Shown one piece after another: positions 15,646 to 22,469 of a DNA stretch of 64,000 nucleotides. The notes under the pieces are model-generated. The model did no database searches, was not told the DNA's origin, and worked only from the letters and a program-made list of their open reading frames with translations. The position numbers and the translations under genes were made by a program. Source of the stretch: Anaerolineales bacterium (GTDB taxonomy: Bacteria; Chloroflexota; Anaerolineae; Anaerolineales; UBA11579). Position 1 is the stretch's first letter. Every line of letters starts with the position of its first letter. Where the stretch lies: NCBI GenBank assembly GCA_021463845.1, contig JAJTXV010000001.1, positions 454,174 through 518,173 on the forward strand, read 5' to 3'.

Positions 15646-15680
15646 AAAGCCCATCCCGAAAGAGGATGGGCTTTTTTGTT
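15646..15680 (+). terminator. Intrinsic terminator 2
   Basis: An 11-bp perfect stem AAAGCCCATCC / GGATGGGCTTT runs into a T-tract. It lies 3 bases after terminator 1. The pair should block nearly all read-through unless antitermination occurs. Confidence 0.9.
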
Positions 15681-15772
15681 TTCTGCAGCGGGATGCTGCT
15701 GGGAACTCCCAAATGGGCGGGATGCCCGACCGGGCGGGATGCTCGGAATAGCAAACCACAAGGAGCTTGAAC

Positions 15773-16381
15773 ATGTTGAACCGTTTTGGATTGGCTCGCA
15801 TTCTTTGGGAAGGTGAGGGCAGTGGTGGCGCAGTAGGTGCGCCGGCAGCTGGAACCCCCGCTCCGGCGTCTACCCAGACGCCGGAAAACGCCGCGATCGA
15901 TGACTACGAAAAGTGGCTCGATGAGCAGCCGAAGAATGTCAAGGATGCGATCTTGGCCAACGAGGCCAAGCTGCGCGGTGCGCTGAAAGACGAGCGTGAT
16001 GAGCGCCAGAACCTCGAGAAGCAGGTGCGCACGCTCAGCGACAAAGCTGAGAAGGGTAGCGATCTGCAGAAGGAGCTGGATGGCCTGGCGAATAAGATCG
16101 CGGAATCGGATGCGCGGGCTGACTTCTACGAGTTGGCCCATGCTGCAGGCATCACCAACCTCAAGCTGGCGTATCGCGTCGCCACGGATGAGGGCCACAT
16201 CGACAAAAAGGGGCGGGTCAACTTTGACGCTCTGAAAGCTGAATACCCCGAGCTGTTCGCCGGAAAGGTCAAGGCGCCGAAGAACAATGCAGGCGATGGC
16301 AGTCCGGACGGTCAGCCCCCGCGCAGTATGAATGATTGGATCCGTGCGCAGGCCGGGGCTAAAACCAAAACCGCAAACTAG
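15773..16381 (+). CDS. Capsid scaffolding protein
   Basis: This 202-aa protein has an acidic/Pro-Ala N-terminus, a long charged coiled coil (about residues 60-115) and a basic C-terminal tail. This layout and the position immediately before the major capsid gene fit a scaffolding (DUF4355-like) protein that guides procapsid assembly. The ATG at 15773 is chosen over the TTG at 15767 because AGGAG lies 7 nt upstream of it. Confidence 0.82.
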   Translation: MLNRFGLARILWEGEGSGGAVGAPAAGTPAPASTQTPENAAIDDYEKWLDEQPKNVKDAILANEAKLRGALKDERDERQNLEKQVRTLSDKAEKGSDLQKELDGLANKIAESDARADFYELAHAAGITNLKLAYRVATDEGHIDKKGRVNFDALKAEYPELFAGKVKAPKNNAGDGSPDGQPPRSMNDWIRAQAGAKTKTAN

Positions 16382-16389
16382 GAGAAACC

Positions 16390-17382
16390 ATGCCTTACGA
16401 CAGCAATATTAGCCGGAGCGACGCCGATGCCCTGATGCCTGAGGATGCCGTCCGGGAGATTTTTGCCACACCCCCTCAGAGCTCGGTCATCGGCCAGTTG
16501 GCCCGCAAGCTGCGCGACATGCAGCGCGGCGAACTGCGCATGCCGGTAATGAGCGCTTTGCCGCAGGCCTACTTTGTAGGCGAAAAGGGGCGCTCCCCGC
16601 AGACCTTCGGTCCGATCAAGCAGACCAGTGAGGCAGCCTGGGAGAACAAGTACATCCATGCCGAAGAGATTGCCGTGATCCTGCCTGTGCCGGAATCGGT
16701 TGTCGAGGACATGGACTACCCGATTTGGGAGGAAACGCTCCCGTATGTGCGCGAGGCCATCTACGGCAAGCTCGACTACTCGGTGCTCTTCGGCACCCAG
16801 AATGTCGACGTGCCTGCCAATTGGCCCAACGGCATCCTGGTCGCCATGCCGGCTGCGCACCGCGTCCCCGTGGGCTCTGTGGGCGAGGACCTGTACGACG
16901 ACCTGATGGGCGTCGGTGGCGTCCTCAGCCAGGTGGAAGAGGATGGCTACTTCGTCAGTGGCCATGTAGCAGCGCTGGGCATGCGGGCTCGCCTGCGTGG
17001 CCTGCGCACCGAAGACGGCCTGCCGATCTTCGTTCAGGATATGAAGGCGAAGACGCCGTACGCCCTGGACGGATCGCCACTGGTCTTCCCGCGCAACGGT
17101 GGCTTTGACCCCGCCGAGGCGCTGCAGATCTCCGGCGATTTCGAACAGCTCGTCTGGTCCATTCGCCAGGACATCCGCGTGAAGGTGCTGACTGAGGGCG
17201 TGATCACCGACAACAGCACGCCGCGCCAGATCATTCACAACTTGGCCCAGGACGACATGATCGCCTTGCGCGTGACCTTCCGTGCTGGTTGGCAGCTGCC
17301 CAACCCGCCCAACCGCGTGAACCCCGACAACAACACCCGCTATCCCTTCGCCGCCTTGGTGCCTGCGGAAGAGTCTGCCTAA
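16390..17382 (+). CDS. Major capsid protein, HK97 fold
   Basis: This 330-aa protein is the probable main shell subunit. Support: position after the scaffold, good ribosome site (GGAGAAACC), size and family traits such as VGEKGRSPQTFGPIK (E-loop-like) near residue 58, EEIAVILPVPESVVEDM near 93 and a C-terminal IALRVTFRAGWQL strand. There is no N-terminal delta domain, consistent with a separate scaffold gene. It is followed by two perfect RNA hairpins. Confidence 0.92.
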   Translation: MPYDSNISRSDADALMPEDAVREIFATPPQSSVIGQLARKLRDMQRGELRMPVMSALPQAYFVGEKGRSPQTFGPIKQTSEAAWENKYIHAEEIAVILPVPESVVEDMDYPIWEETLPYVREAIYGKLDYSVLFGTQNVDVPANWPNGILVAMPAAHRVPVGSVGEDLYDDLMGVGGVLSQVEEDGYFVSGHVAALGMRARLRGLRTEDGLPIFVQDMKAKTPYALDGSPLVFPRNGGFDPAEALQISGDFEQLVWSIRQDIRVKVLTEGVITDNSTPRQIIHNLAQDDMIALRVTFRAGWQLPNPPNRVNPDNNTRYPFAALVPAEESA

Positions 17383-17383
17383 G

Positions 17384-18403
17384 TTGAACTCTCTAACCTT
17401 GTATGGGGGCGCCGTCAAGCGGCGCCCCCATACAAAAAAGGCGCAACGCCGCGAATACTTCATCCGAAAGCATCAGCACAAGGCTGATGCTTTCGTGCGC
17501 GCCTTGAAAAAGGATGGCCGCTACCGAACGCAATCGGTCGAGCGGGCCGAGTTTGTCCTTCTGGATTTCCTCTACCAGGGTTTGTTCTCAGGGGTGTCGA
17601 GCGACCGCCTGCGGCCGGAGGCAGAAGCCGGCTTCGCCAAAGAGAAGCCTGTATTTCTGTACCCGCATTCGTTCAGCCCTGTGCTGCCCTATGACCTCGA
17701 GAGCGGACGGCCGCCGAGGGATGTTGATGCCTTCTTTGTCCCCTCCGAAGGTTTTGCCGAGGTCCTGCGCCTCATCAACTATCCCACCCAGGCGATTGAA
17801 GTGGTGGGCTGGTCTTATTCGGACATCAAGCCCTTTCGCCCGGCAGGTGAAAAGCCGAACGTGGTATTCGCGCCGCTGCACCCTACAAACCGCTCGCTCC
17901 CTGAATGTGAAGTTGAGATCAATAAGGCGGCGTACAAGCTTCTGCTGCAGATGCTTCAGGCTGGCGAGATCGCTTCGCTAACAGTACGCCACTACAAGAC
18001 GCTGGAAATGAACGGCTTGTGGGAAGCTCCGAATGTGCACTATGTGAACTGCTTGCTCAATGGCTCAATGAGCGACGCCGAGCGCTCGGATGTCGTCGTC
18101 TCGGCCGGCACTTACGCCTATATGGCGGTGGCACTGGGGATACCCACTGTGATGATGGGGCAGGACATTTGCCCTCACAACTCGCCTCAGAGCGACGGTG
18201 AGTTGATCTACGTGCTGAACTGGGAAGCCTATCGCGACTTCCTGAGGTTTCCATGGTCGTTCGAGACATCGACCAGCCTGAATGATGCTGTGAACGTTTT
18301 GCGGCAGGCCTCAGCTGAAGAGCCTGCCAGCTGGAAGCGCACATTCATCGGAACACCTTTTGATTCTCAACTATTCATGGAGCGGCTGGAGGCTCAACTG
18401 TGA
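17384..18403 (+). CDS. GT-B-like glycosyltransferase, start uncertain
   Basis: This protein of up to 339 aa resembles GT-B enzymes (CDP-glycerol transferase / UDP-GlcNAc epimerase type folds): an N-terminal domain with FLYPHSFSPVLPYD and FFVPSEGFAEVL, and a C-terminal nucleotide-sugar part with PNVVFAPLHPTNR, DVVVSAGTYAYMAVALGIPTV and a later GELIYV. The TTG at 17384 has no ribosome site and two hairpins lie in the first 37 codons, so translation may start at GTG 17495 instead. It couples to the next gene by GTGA. A role in decorating the capsid or fibres is inferred from position. Confidence 0.7.
   Translation: MNSLTLYGGAVKRRPHTKKAQRREYFIRKHQHKADAFVRALKKDGRYRTQSVERAEFVLLDFLYQGLFSGVSSDRLRPEAEAGFAKEKPVFLYPHSFSPVLPYDLESGRPPRDVDAFFVPSEGFAEVLRLINYPTQAIEVVGWSYSDIKPFRPAGEKPNVVFAPLHPTNRSLPECEVEINKAAYKLLLQMLQAGEIASLTVRHYKTLEMNGLWEAPNVHYVNCLLNGSMSDAERSDVVVSAGTYAYMAVALGIPTVMMGQDICPHNSPQSDGELIYVLNWEAYRDFLRFPWSFETSTSLNDAVNVLRQASAEEPASWKRTFIGTPFDSQLFMERLEAQL
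17399..17435 (+). other. 16-bp perfect hairpin after capsid gene
   Basis: TTGTATGGGGGCGCCG / CGGCGCCCCCATACAA with a 5-nt loop starts 17 bases after the capsid stop. The downstream side is A-rich, not T-rich, so it is not a normal + terminator. It may protect the abundant capsid message from 3' decay or limit read-through into the glycosyltransferase. Confidence 0.7.
17465..17495 (+). other. 13-bp perfect hairpin before glycosyltransferase
   Basis: CGAAAGCATCAGC / GCTGATGCTTTCG with an ACAAG loop. It lies just upstream of a possible GTG start (17495) for the glycosyltransferase and could control its translation. Confidence 0.65.
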
Positions 18404-18966
18404 GCAAAGAAGGACTACTCAGACTGCCGGCACACGACCTCATCGACCAGTCATTTGGGCGCCACATTGGCGTCAAAGATGTGGATGCTCAGCGCTTGGC
18501 TTGGCTGGCAGCCCAGGTTCCTGAAGACGGTGTGGTCGTCGAAGTGGGATCTTTTTGGGGACGGTCTGCCGGTTTCATGGCCGCGGCAATGCGACCCGGG
18601 GTCCGGATGTACTGCGTTGACAAGTGGACCAATCCAGTGGACCTGGATCGGTTCCAGCGCAACATGGCCAAGCTGGGTCTTGAGCAGTCGGTTAGTCCCC
18701 TGCAGGGCGACAGTGTCGAAGTGGCTCGCGGATGGGAAATGGACATTGACCTGCTGCACATAGACGCTACCCACACCTATGCAATGGTGCAGGCTGATTT
18801 CCAGGCCTGGGCGCACTTCGTGAGACCTGGCGGCCTGATCGCGTTCCATGACTACGGCGCCCACACCTGGCCGGCCGTGAAACGCTTTGTGGATGAGGTG
18901 GCTGCCCTGGAATTTGAAAAACTTGGTGTGCACCAGCTCATCTGGAGCGGAAGGAAGATCCTGTGA
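18400..18966 (+). CDS. SAM-dependent methyltransferase, Methyltransf_24 type
   Basis: This 188-aa class I methyltransferase has motif I VVEVGSFWGRSA near residue 45, an acidic post-I strand MYCVDKW near 70 and DLLHIDATHTYAMVQAD near 118 with a downstream GGLIAFHDYG. This subfamily usually modifies sugars or small molecules in polysaccharide clusters rather than DNA. It lies between two glycosyltransferases with 4-base overlaps on both sides, so it probably methylates the glycan they build. Confidence 0.82.
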   Translation: MSKEGLLRLPAHDLIDQSFGRHIGVKDVDAQRLAWLAAQVPEDGVVVEVGSFWGRSAGFMAAAMRPGVRMYCVDKWTNPVDLDRFQRNMAKLGLEQSVSPLQGDSVEVARGWEMDIDLLHIDATHTYAMVQADFQAWAHFVRPGGLIAFHDYGAHTWPAVKRFVDEVAALEFEKLGVHQLIWSGRKIL

Positions 18967-19553
18967 AAGTATCAGTGATTTTCCCTTACACCAAGGCCTT
19001 CGGCGACTTCGCTACTCCGTACACCGAAAGCATTCACAAGTATGAGCCCGATGTGGAGGTCATTGCCGTCAACACCGAAGCTGAGGCCGATTATCAGTAC
19101 ACCAAAGCACTCAACCAGGGTGCTCAGCGGGCGACCGGCGACTGGTTGCTGTTCTCCAATGACGACATCCTCTGCCAAGGGCCGTTTGTCAAGCAGGTGA
19201 TGGCCTTGAGCGAGCGGCGCATCTATGGCATGGAACTGCGCCGCAAGACGAAGCAAGGCTGGGGCGCAAATGTCGAATACCTCTATGGCTGGATCCTGCT
19301 GATGCACCGTTCGCTGCATCGTGAGGTCGGCCCGTTCGAAGAGTACTACCTGCACGCAGGGTTTGACGACATCGACTATTGCTGGCGGGCCAAACAAGCA
19401 GGCTTTGGCCTGGCGGTTGCGAACCTGCCATTCATCCACCTGGCCGACCAGGTCGGTGGCCAGCACCGGCGCTACACGGTGCCTGGCTATAAGGATCAAA
19501 TGGCGCGCAGCAAAGAATTCTTCCTCTCCAAGGTTGCGGGGGTGCCGGCGTGA
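18963..19553 (+). CDS. Family 2-like (GT-A) glycosyltransferase
   Basis: This 196-aa protein is a compact GT-A transferase: MKVSVIFPYT at the N-terminus, an acceptor/donor segment ending GDWLLFSNDD (the DxD-like metal site) near residue 65 and a C-terminal YYLHAGFDDIDYCWRAKQAG, matching the ED-x-D-x-x-R region of GT2 enzymes. It overlaps both neighbours (ATGA-type and GTGA). It lacks membrane segments, so it likely acts on a soluble protein or nucleotide-bound acceptor. Confidence 0.83.
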   Translation: MKVSVIFPYTKAFGDFATPYTESIHKYEPDVEVIAVNTEAEADYQYTKALNQGAQRATGDWLLFSNDDILCQGPFVKQVMALSERRIYGMELRRKTKQGWGANVEYLYGWILLMHRSLHREVGPFEEYYLHAGFDDIDYCWRAKQAGFGLAVANLPFIHLADQVGGQHRRYTVPGYKDQMARSKEFFLSKVAGVPA

Positions 19554-19960
19554 GTGCAACTGAGCCGATGATCGCCCGCCTACGCCGCATGGCCGACGAG
19601 CCGATGCCGCAGGAATCGGGCGTGGAGCCTGTGTATAGCGACGAGGTGTTGGCCGAGTACATCGAGGCCTATCCGCTTCCGGATCTGGATGGCAATTTGC
19701 CTGACTTGGATACCTGGACCCCGACCTATGACCTGAATGCGGCCGCTGCCGATGTGTGGGAAGAGAAGGCGGCTGCTCTCGCTCGCCGGCACGACTTCAG
19801 CGCAGATGGGGGGCGCTTCAACCGAAGCCAGCAATACGAACAGGCGCTAAAGCAGGCTCGTCACTACCGCAGCCGGCGCGCTGTGCGCATGCTCTCTGTT
19901 GTGCGTGGGAACAAGCCGGGTGCTTCATACATCGCCAACGAGACTGAGGCTGAAGACTGA
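19550..19960 (+). CDS. Head-tail connector region protein
   Basis: This 136-aa protein is of a type found in siphovirus connector modules, recognised by WTPTYDLNAAAADVWEEKAAALA followed by FSADGGRFNRSQ and a Tyr/Arg-rich helix. The exact role is not known to me; helical fold and location agree with a head-completion (gp15/gp6-like) protein. It starts at GTG overlapping the glycosyltransferase stop. Confidence 0.65.
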   Translation: MSATEPMIARLRRMADEPMPQESGVEPVYSDEVLAEYIEAYPLPDLDGNLPDLDTWTPTYDLNAAAADVWEEKAAALARRHDFSADGGRFNRSQQYEQALKQARHYRSRRAVRMLSVVRGNKPGASYIANETEAED

Positions 19961-20385
19961 TGGTCCTCGCATTTGACGATCGGGACTTGGCTGAGATGCG
20001 GGCGGCGCAAGCTGACCACTTCAACGATCGCTGCCTGCGGTTGACGTGGGTCGCCGATGGTACGGATGAGCTGAACTTGCCTATTGAGGATTGGACGGCC
20101 GCAGAAGTGCTGTCGTGTGGCTTTTCAAGTAGCCGGCAGCGTGAAGTCATGGTTGGCACTGAGGTGGTGTTGAGCAATGGCCAGTTGCGACTGCCGATTG
20201 GAACACCAGTCGATCACCGCGATCGCTTTCGCATCACGCATCGCCACGGTTCCGCGGTAGCTGAGCTGGACGCCGTGAACGTATACGAGGTGCTGGGCGC
20301 TCCCAATTTAGGCCCGAGTGGCGTCGTCCTGGATCTGCGGCTGGCCACAGACGGACGTGCAGAAGCCGAACAGGAGAGTTCCTGA
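19960..20385 (+). CDS. Probable head-tail stopper/adaptor
   Basis: This 141-aa protein starts one base after (overlapping) its neighbour's stop. Its small beta-rich content (PIGTPVDHRDRFRITHRHG) is what is seen in head-closure/stopper proteins, in which such a segment carries the strand-turn of an SH3-like barrel. Assignment rests on order between the connector and the HK97 gp10-like protein. Confidence 0.6.
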   Translation: MVLAFDDRDLAEMRAAQADHFNDRCLRLTWVADGTDELNLPIEDWTAAEVLSCGFSSSRQREVMVGTEVVLSNGQLRLPIGTPVDHRDRFRITHRHGSAVAELDAVNVYEVLGAPNLGPSGVVLDLRLATDGRAEAEQESS

Positions 20386-20810
20386 TGGCTAAGAAGGGCG
20401 GGGAGGTGAAACTGCGCTTGGACCATATTCGCCTGCGGGTGGCGGAGGGGGTTCATCAATCAACCAAGGCTGTGGCCTTGGACATTGAAGGACGCGCCAA
20501 GGTGAACATTCAACAGAATGACCAGATTGATACGGGTTTTATGTTGAATTCAGGCTACTCCGGATGGGAAGGCGGCAGTAATCACGGATCTATTTGGGGT
20601 TCCGGGCGATACCGCTCGCCCAAAACTGGCTCCACTGCTCTACATGAAGCGGCTGGTCCTGCGATCGTGGAGAAGGGCGCTTTCGTGCATTTTGCGGCCC
20701 TCTATGCCATTTGGCAAGAACTGAAGAATAGCTTTCTGTATCGCGCCGCCGAAGAGACCGAGCCCAAGCCGATCGTCGAGAAGATCTTTCAGGCGGTGCT
20801 ACGTGACTGA
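20385..20810 (+). CDS. HK97 gp10-like tail completion protein
   Basis: This 141-aa protein has the typical layout of the HK97 gp10 family: a basic N-terminus, a helix with ALDIEGRAKVNIQQND, then DTGFMLNSG (the D-T-G-x-L-x-x-S motif) near residue 47 and a C-terminal region that ends in a basic helix. These proteins form the neck collar that joins tail to head. Confidence 0.85.
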   Translation: MAKKGGEVKLRLDHIRLRVAEGVHQSTKAVALDIEGRAKVNIQQNDQIDTGFMLNSGYSGWEGGSNHGSIWGSGRYRSPKTGSTALHEAAGPAIVEKGAFVHFAALYAIWQELKNSFLYRAAEETEPKPIVEKIFQAVLRD

Positions 20811-21231
20811 CTTTGTGGCGGAGATCAACCCCGGGGCCATTTTGGTGCAGCACTTGTTGGGCGCCGGCCTCGAGTCAGTGGGTAATCGCGTGTGGGGCGA
20901 GCGCGACAACCCGCCAAGCAGCTACAAGCCGTCTTCTGGCGCAGCAATTTGCTTTAGAGCACGTGGAGGCATGGATGACGACACTGACCACATCCAGCAT
21001 GTGTCGGTCCAAGTCAAAGTCTACGGAAAAACTGAAACACAGGCCTTGGCTGCAGCCCGTGAATTGCACCAGGTCCTGCAGCACCCACTGCCGACCTCTG
21101 CGCCCAGAGTGTCCGGTCTAAAGTGGGCCAGGCGTGAGGCGCCTGGCCAGACACTACGCGAACCAGAGACAGGATGGATCTTCGTCCTTGTCTTTTACAA
21201 AATCATGTTCCAAGGAGCCAATCATGTCTAA
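20803..21231 (+). CDS. Tail terminator protein
   Basis: This 142-aa protein begins INPGAILVQHLL and carries an RGG-containing beta strand plus VQVKVYGKTETQALAAARELHQ, the strand-helix unit of tail terminator (minor tail U / DUF3168-like) proteins. It caps the tail tube. It overlaps the preceding gene by 8 bases, and the tail tube start lies inside its last codons. Confidence 0.75.
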   Translation: MTDFVAEINPGAILVQHLLGAGLESVGNRVWGERDNPPSSYKPSSGAAICFRARGGMDDDTDHIQHVSVQVKVYGKTETQALAAARELHQVLQHPLPTSAPRVSGLKWARREAPGQTLREPETGWIFVLVFYKIMFQGANHV

Positions 21232-21814
21232 CCCAGTAGTTTTCAACATCTTGAAGTCCAACGCGGTGATCTACAACGCGCCCGTTGGCGAGCCTCTGCC
21301 TGACCCAGAATCAGTTCAGGCCGGCGAGGCTTGGGGTGGGAACTGGACCCGTGTCGGTTTTACCCAAGAACCGGTGACGTTCCAGTATGAGGATGAGCGC
21401 ACGGATATTGTGGTCGAGGAGGTTCTGGCCAAGATTGACCAGGTCCGCACATCCGAAAGCGCCCAGCTCGAGACCACTTTGGCCGAGTTGACGGCCGAGT
21501 ATATGGCGCTTGGTCTAGGCGGGACCCCGGCCACAGACGAGGGTGTGGAAGAGCTTGAGGTCGGCAACCAGGTGTTGCTGCCGAAACGCGCATGGGGTCT
21601 CGAGGGGATCCGCTATGACGAAGACGGTGTTGGGCAGCCGCTTCGGATCTTCTTCTACACCGCCACGGCGCAGATGAACGGCGAACTGCAATTCAGCAAG
21701 CATGAGGATCAGTACACCGGCATCCCGCTGCACGTGGAAGCCCTGGCTGACGTTGAAAACGGCGGCCGTCTGTTCCTGTTCCAGCGTGTAGCTGCTGAAG
21801 CTGAAAGCGCGTAA
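21224..21814 (+). CDS. Major tail tube protein
   Basis: This 196-aa protein is the likely repeating unit of the tail tube. The start at 21224 has an AAGGAG site; the longer ORF (21134) runs back into the terminator gene. The central segment WTRVGFTQEPVTFQYEDER and a C-terminal ENGGRLFLFQRV are typical of tail tube folds. It is directly followed by the chaperone gene, as usual. Confidence 0.85.
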   Translation: MSNPVVFNILKSNAVIYNAPVGEPLPDPESVQAGEAWGGNWTRVGFTQEPVTFQYEDERTDIVVEEVLAKIDQVRTSESAQLETTLAELTAEYMALGLGGTPATDEGVEELEVGNQVLLPKRAWGLEGIRYDEDGVGQPLRIFFYTATAQMNGELQFSKHEDQYTGIPLHVEALADVENGGRLFLFQRVAAEAESA

Positions 21815-22302
21815 TGGAAGCCAAGACGATCACCTTGGCCGGGAAGGATTACGAGCTCTCCCGCCTGACGTATTCCCGCTCACGACAATGGCGCCAGGAG
21901 CATGGCGCCATTGTCAAGCGCCTTTTGGGCGCAACGCGGCAAATCAGCCCTTTGTTAGCTGACGGCAAGAATCTGATGGAGCTAAATCTTGCTGACCTGG
22001 GTCGGGTGCTTCTCAACCACGCAGGCGATCTGGTAGAGCTCTTTGTTGACGGCTCAGACCTGGCCCTGGATGCGATCTGCTCCTACGCGCCAGAGATTGC
22101 TGCTGATCGAGCCCGCATTGAGACCGAGGCCTATGACGAAGAGCTGTTGGGCGCCTTCTGGGAGGTGGTGCAGCTCGCCTTCCCTTTGGCCGGGTCGGTG
22201 CGCCGACTGGTGACGATTGGCCAGGGCGCGGGCGCGACCTCGAAGAGCTCGCCCTTGCCGAATGGGGAAGAACCCTTGACGAGTTCGACGCCGAAGACCT
22301 AA
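21814..22302 (+). CDS. Tail assembly chaperone, zero-frame product (G-like)
   Basis: This 162-aa protein is the short form of the tail assembly chaperone that binds tape measure and tube protein during tail assembly. Support: position between tube and tape measure and a perfect X-XXY-YYZ slippery site in frame at 22182-22188. It overlaps the tube stop by 1 base. The C-terminal ~38 residues after the slip site are low complexity (Ser/Pro/Thr), as expected for a non-shifted tail. Confidence 0.85.
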   Translation: MEAKTITLAGKDYELSRLTYSRSRQWRQEHGAIVKRLLGATRQISPLLADGKNLMELNLADLGRVLLNHAGDLVELFVDGSDLALDAICSYAPEIAADRARIETEAYDEELLGAFWEVVQLAFPLAGSVRRLVTIGQGAGATSKSSPLPNGEEPLTSSTPKT

Positions 22303-22469
22303 GAGATTTGGTCATGAGCTATATGCGGCGAAAGCAGGTTGAGGCTCGCTTAGTGGCGAGTGAGATTGCCATGGTCTTTGGCGCAAAGAGAGCTGGCCGC
22401 GGAAAGGTTGCCGGAGCACGAAAAGTGTCTACGAATGAAGGCTTGAGCCGTATGGGAGTGAGCATCTAG
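21814..22469 (+). CDS. Tail assembly chaperone, -1 frameshift product (GT-like)
   Basis: Slippage by -1 at CCCTTTG lets translation continue in the other frame to the TAG at 22467-22469, adding about 95 residues (after PFGRVGAPTG) that include DLEELALAEWGRTLDEF and a basic C-terminus. The extended frame has no other start and is open exactly between the slip site and the tape measure gene. A short stem GTCGG/CCGAC begins 7 nt after the slip site. The ORF track misses this product. Confidence 0.82.
22182..22188 (+). promoter_or_regulatory. Programmed -1 frameshift slippery heptamer
   Basis: CCCTTTG read as C-CCT-TTG in the zero frame; both tRNAs can re-pair after a -1 slip (CCC, TTT). A small hairpin at 22194-22207 lies at a suitable downstream distance. 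Confidence 0.82.

Noticed and set aside
17399-17435. Rho-independent terminator after the capsid gene
   Set aside because: The stem is perfect but followed by A on the + strand; a T-tract would be needed. It is listed as a hairpin only.
16378-17463. 361-aa ORF on the - strand
   Set aside because: It is antisense to the major capsid gene and has shadow-like composition.
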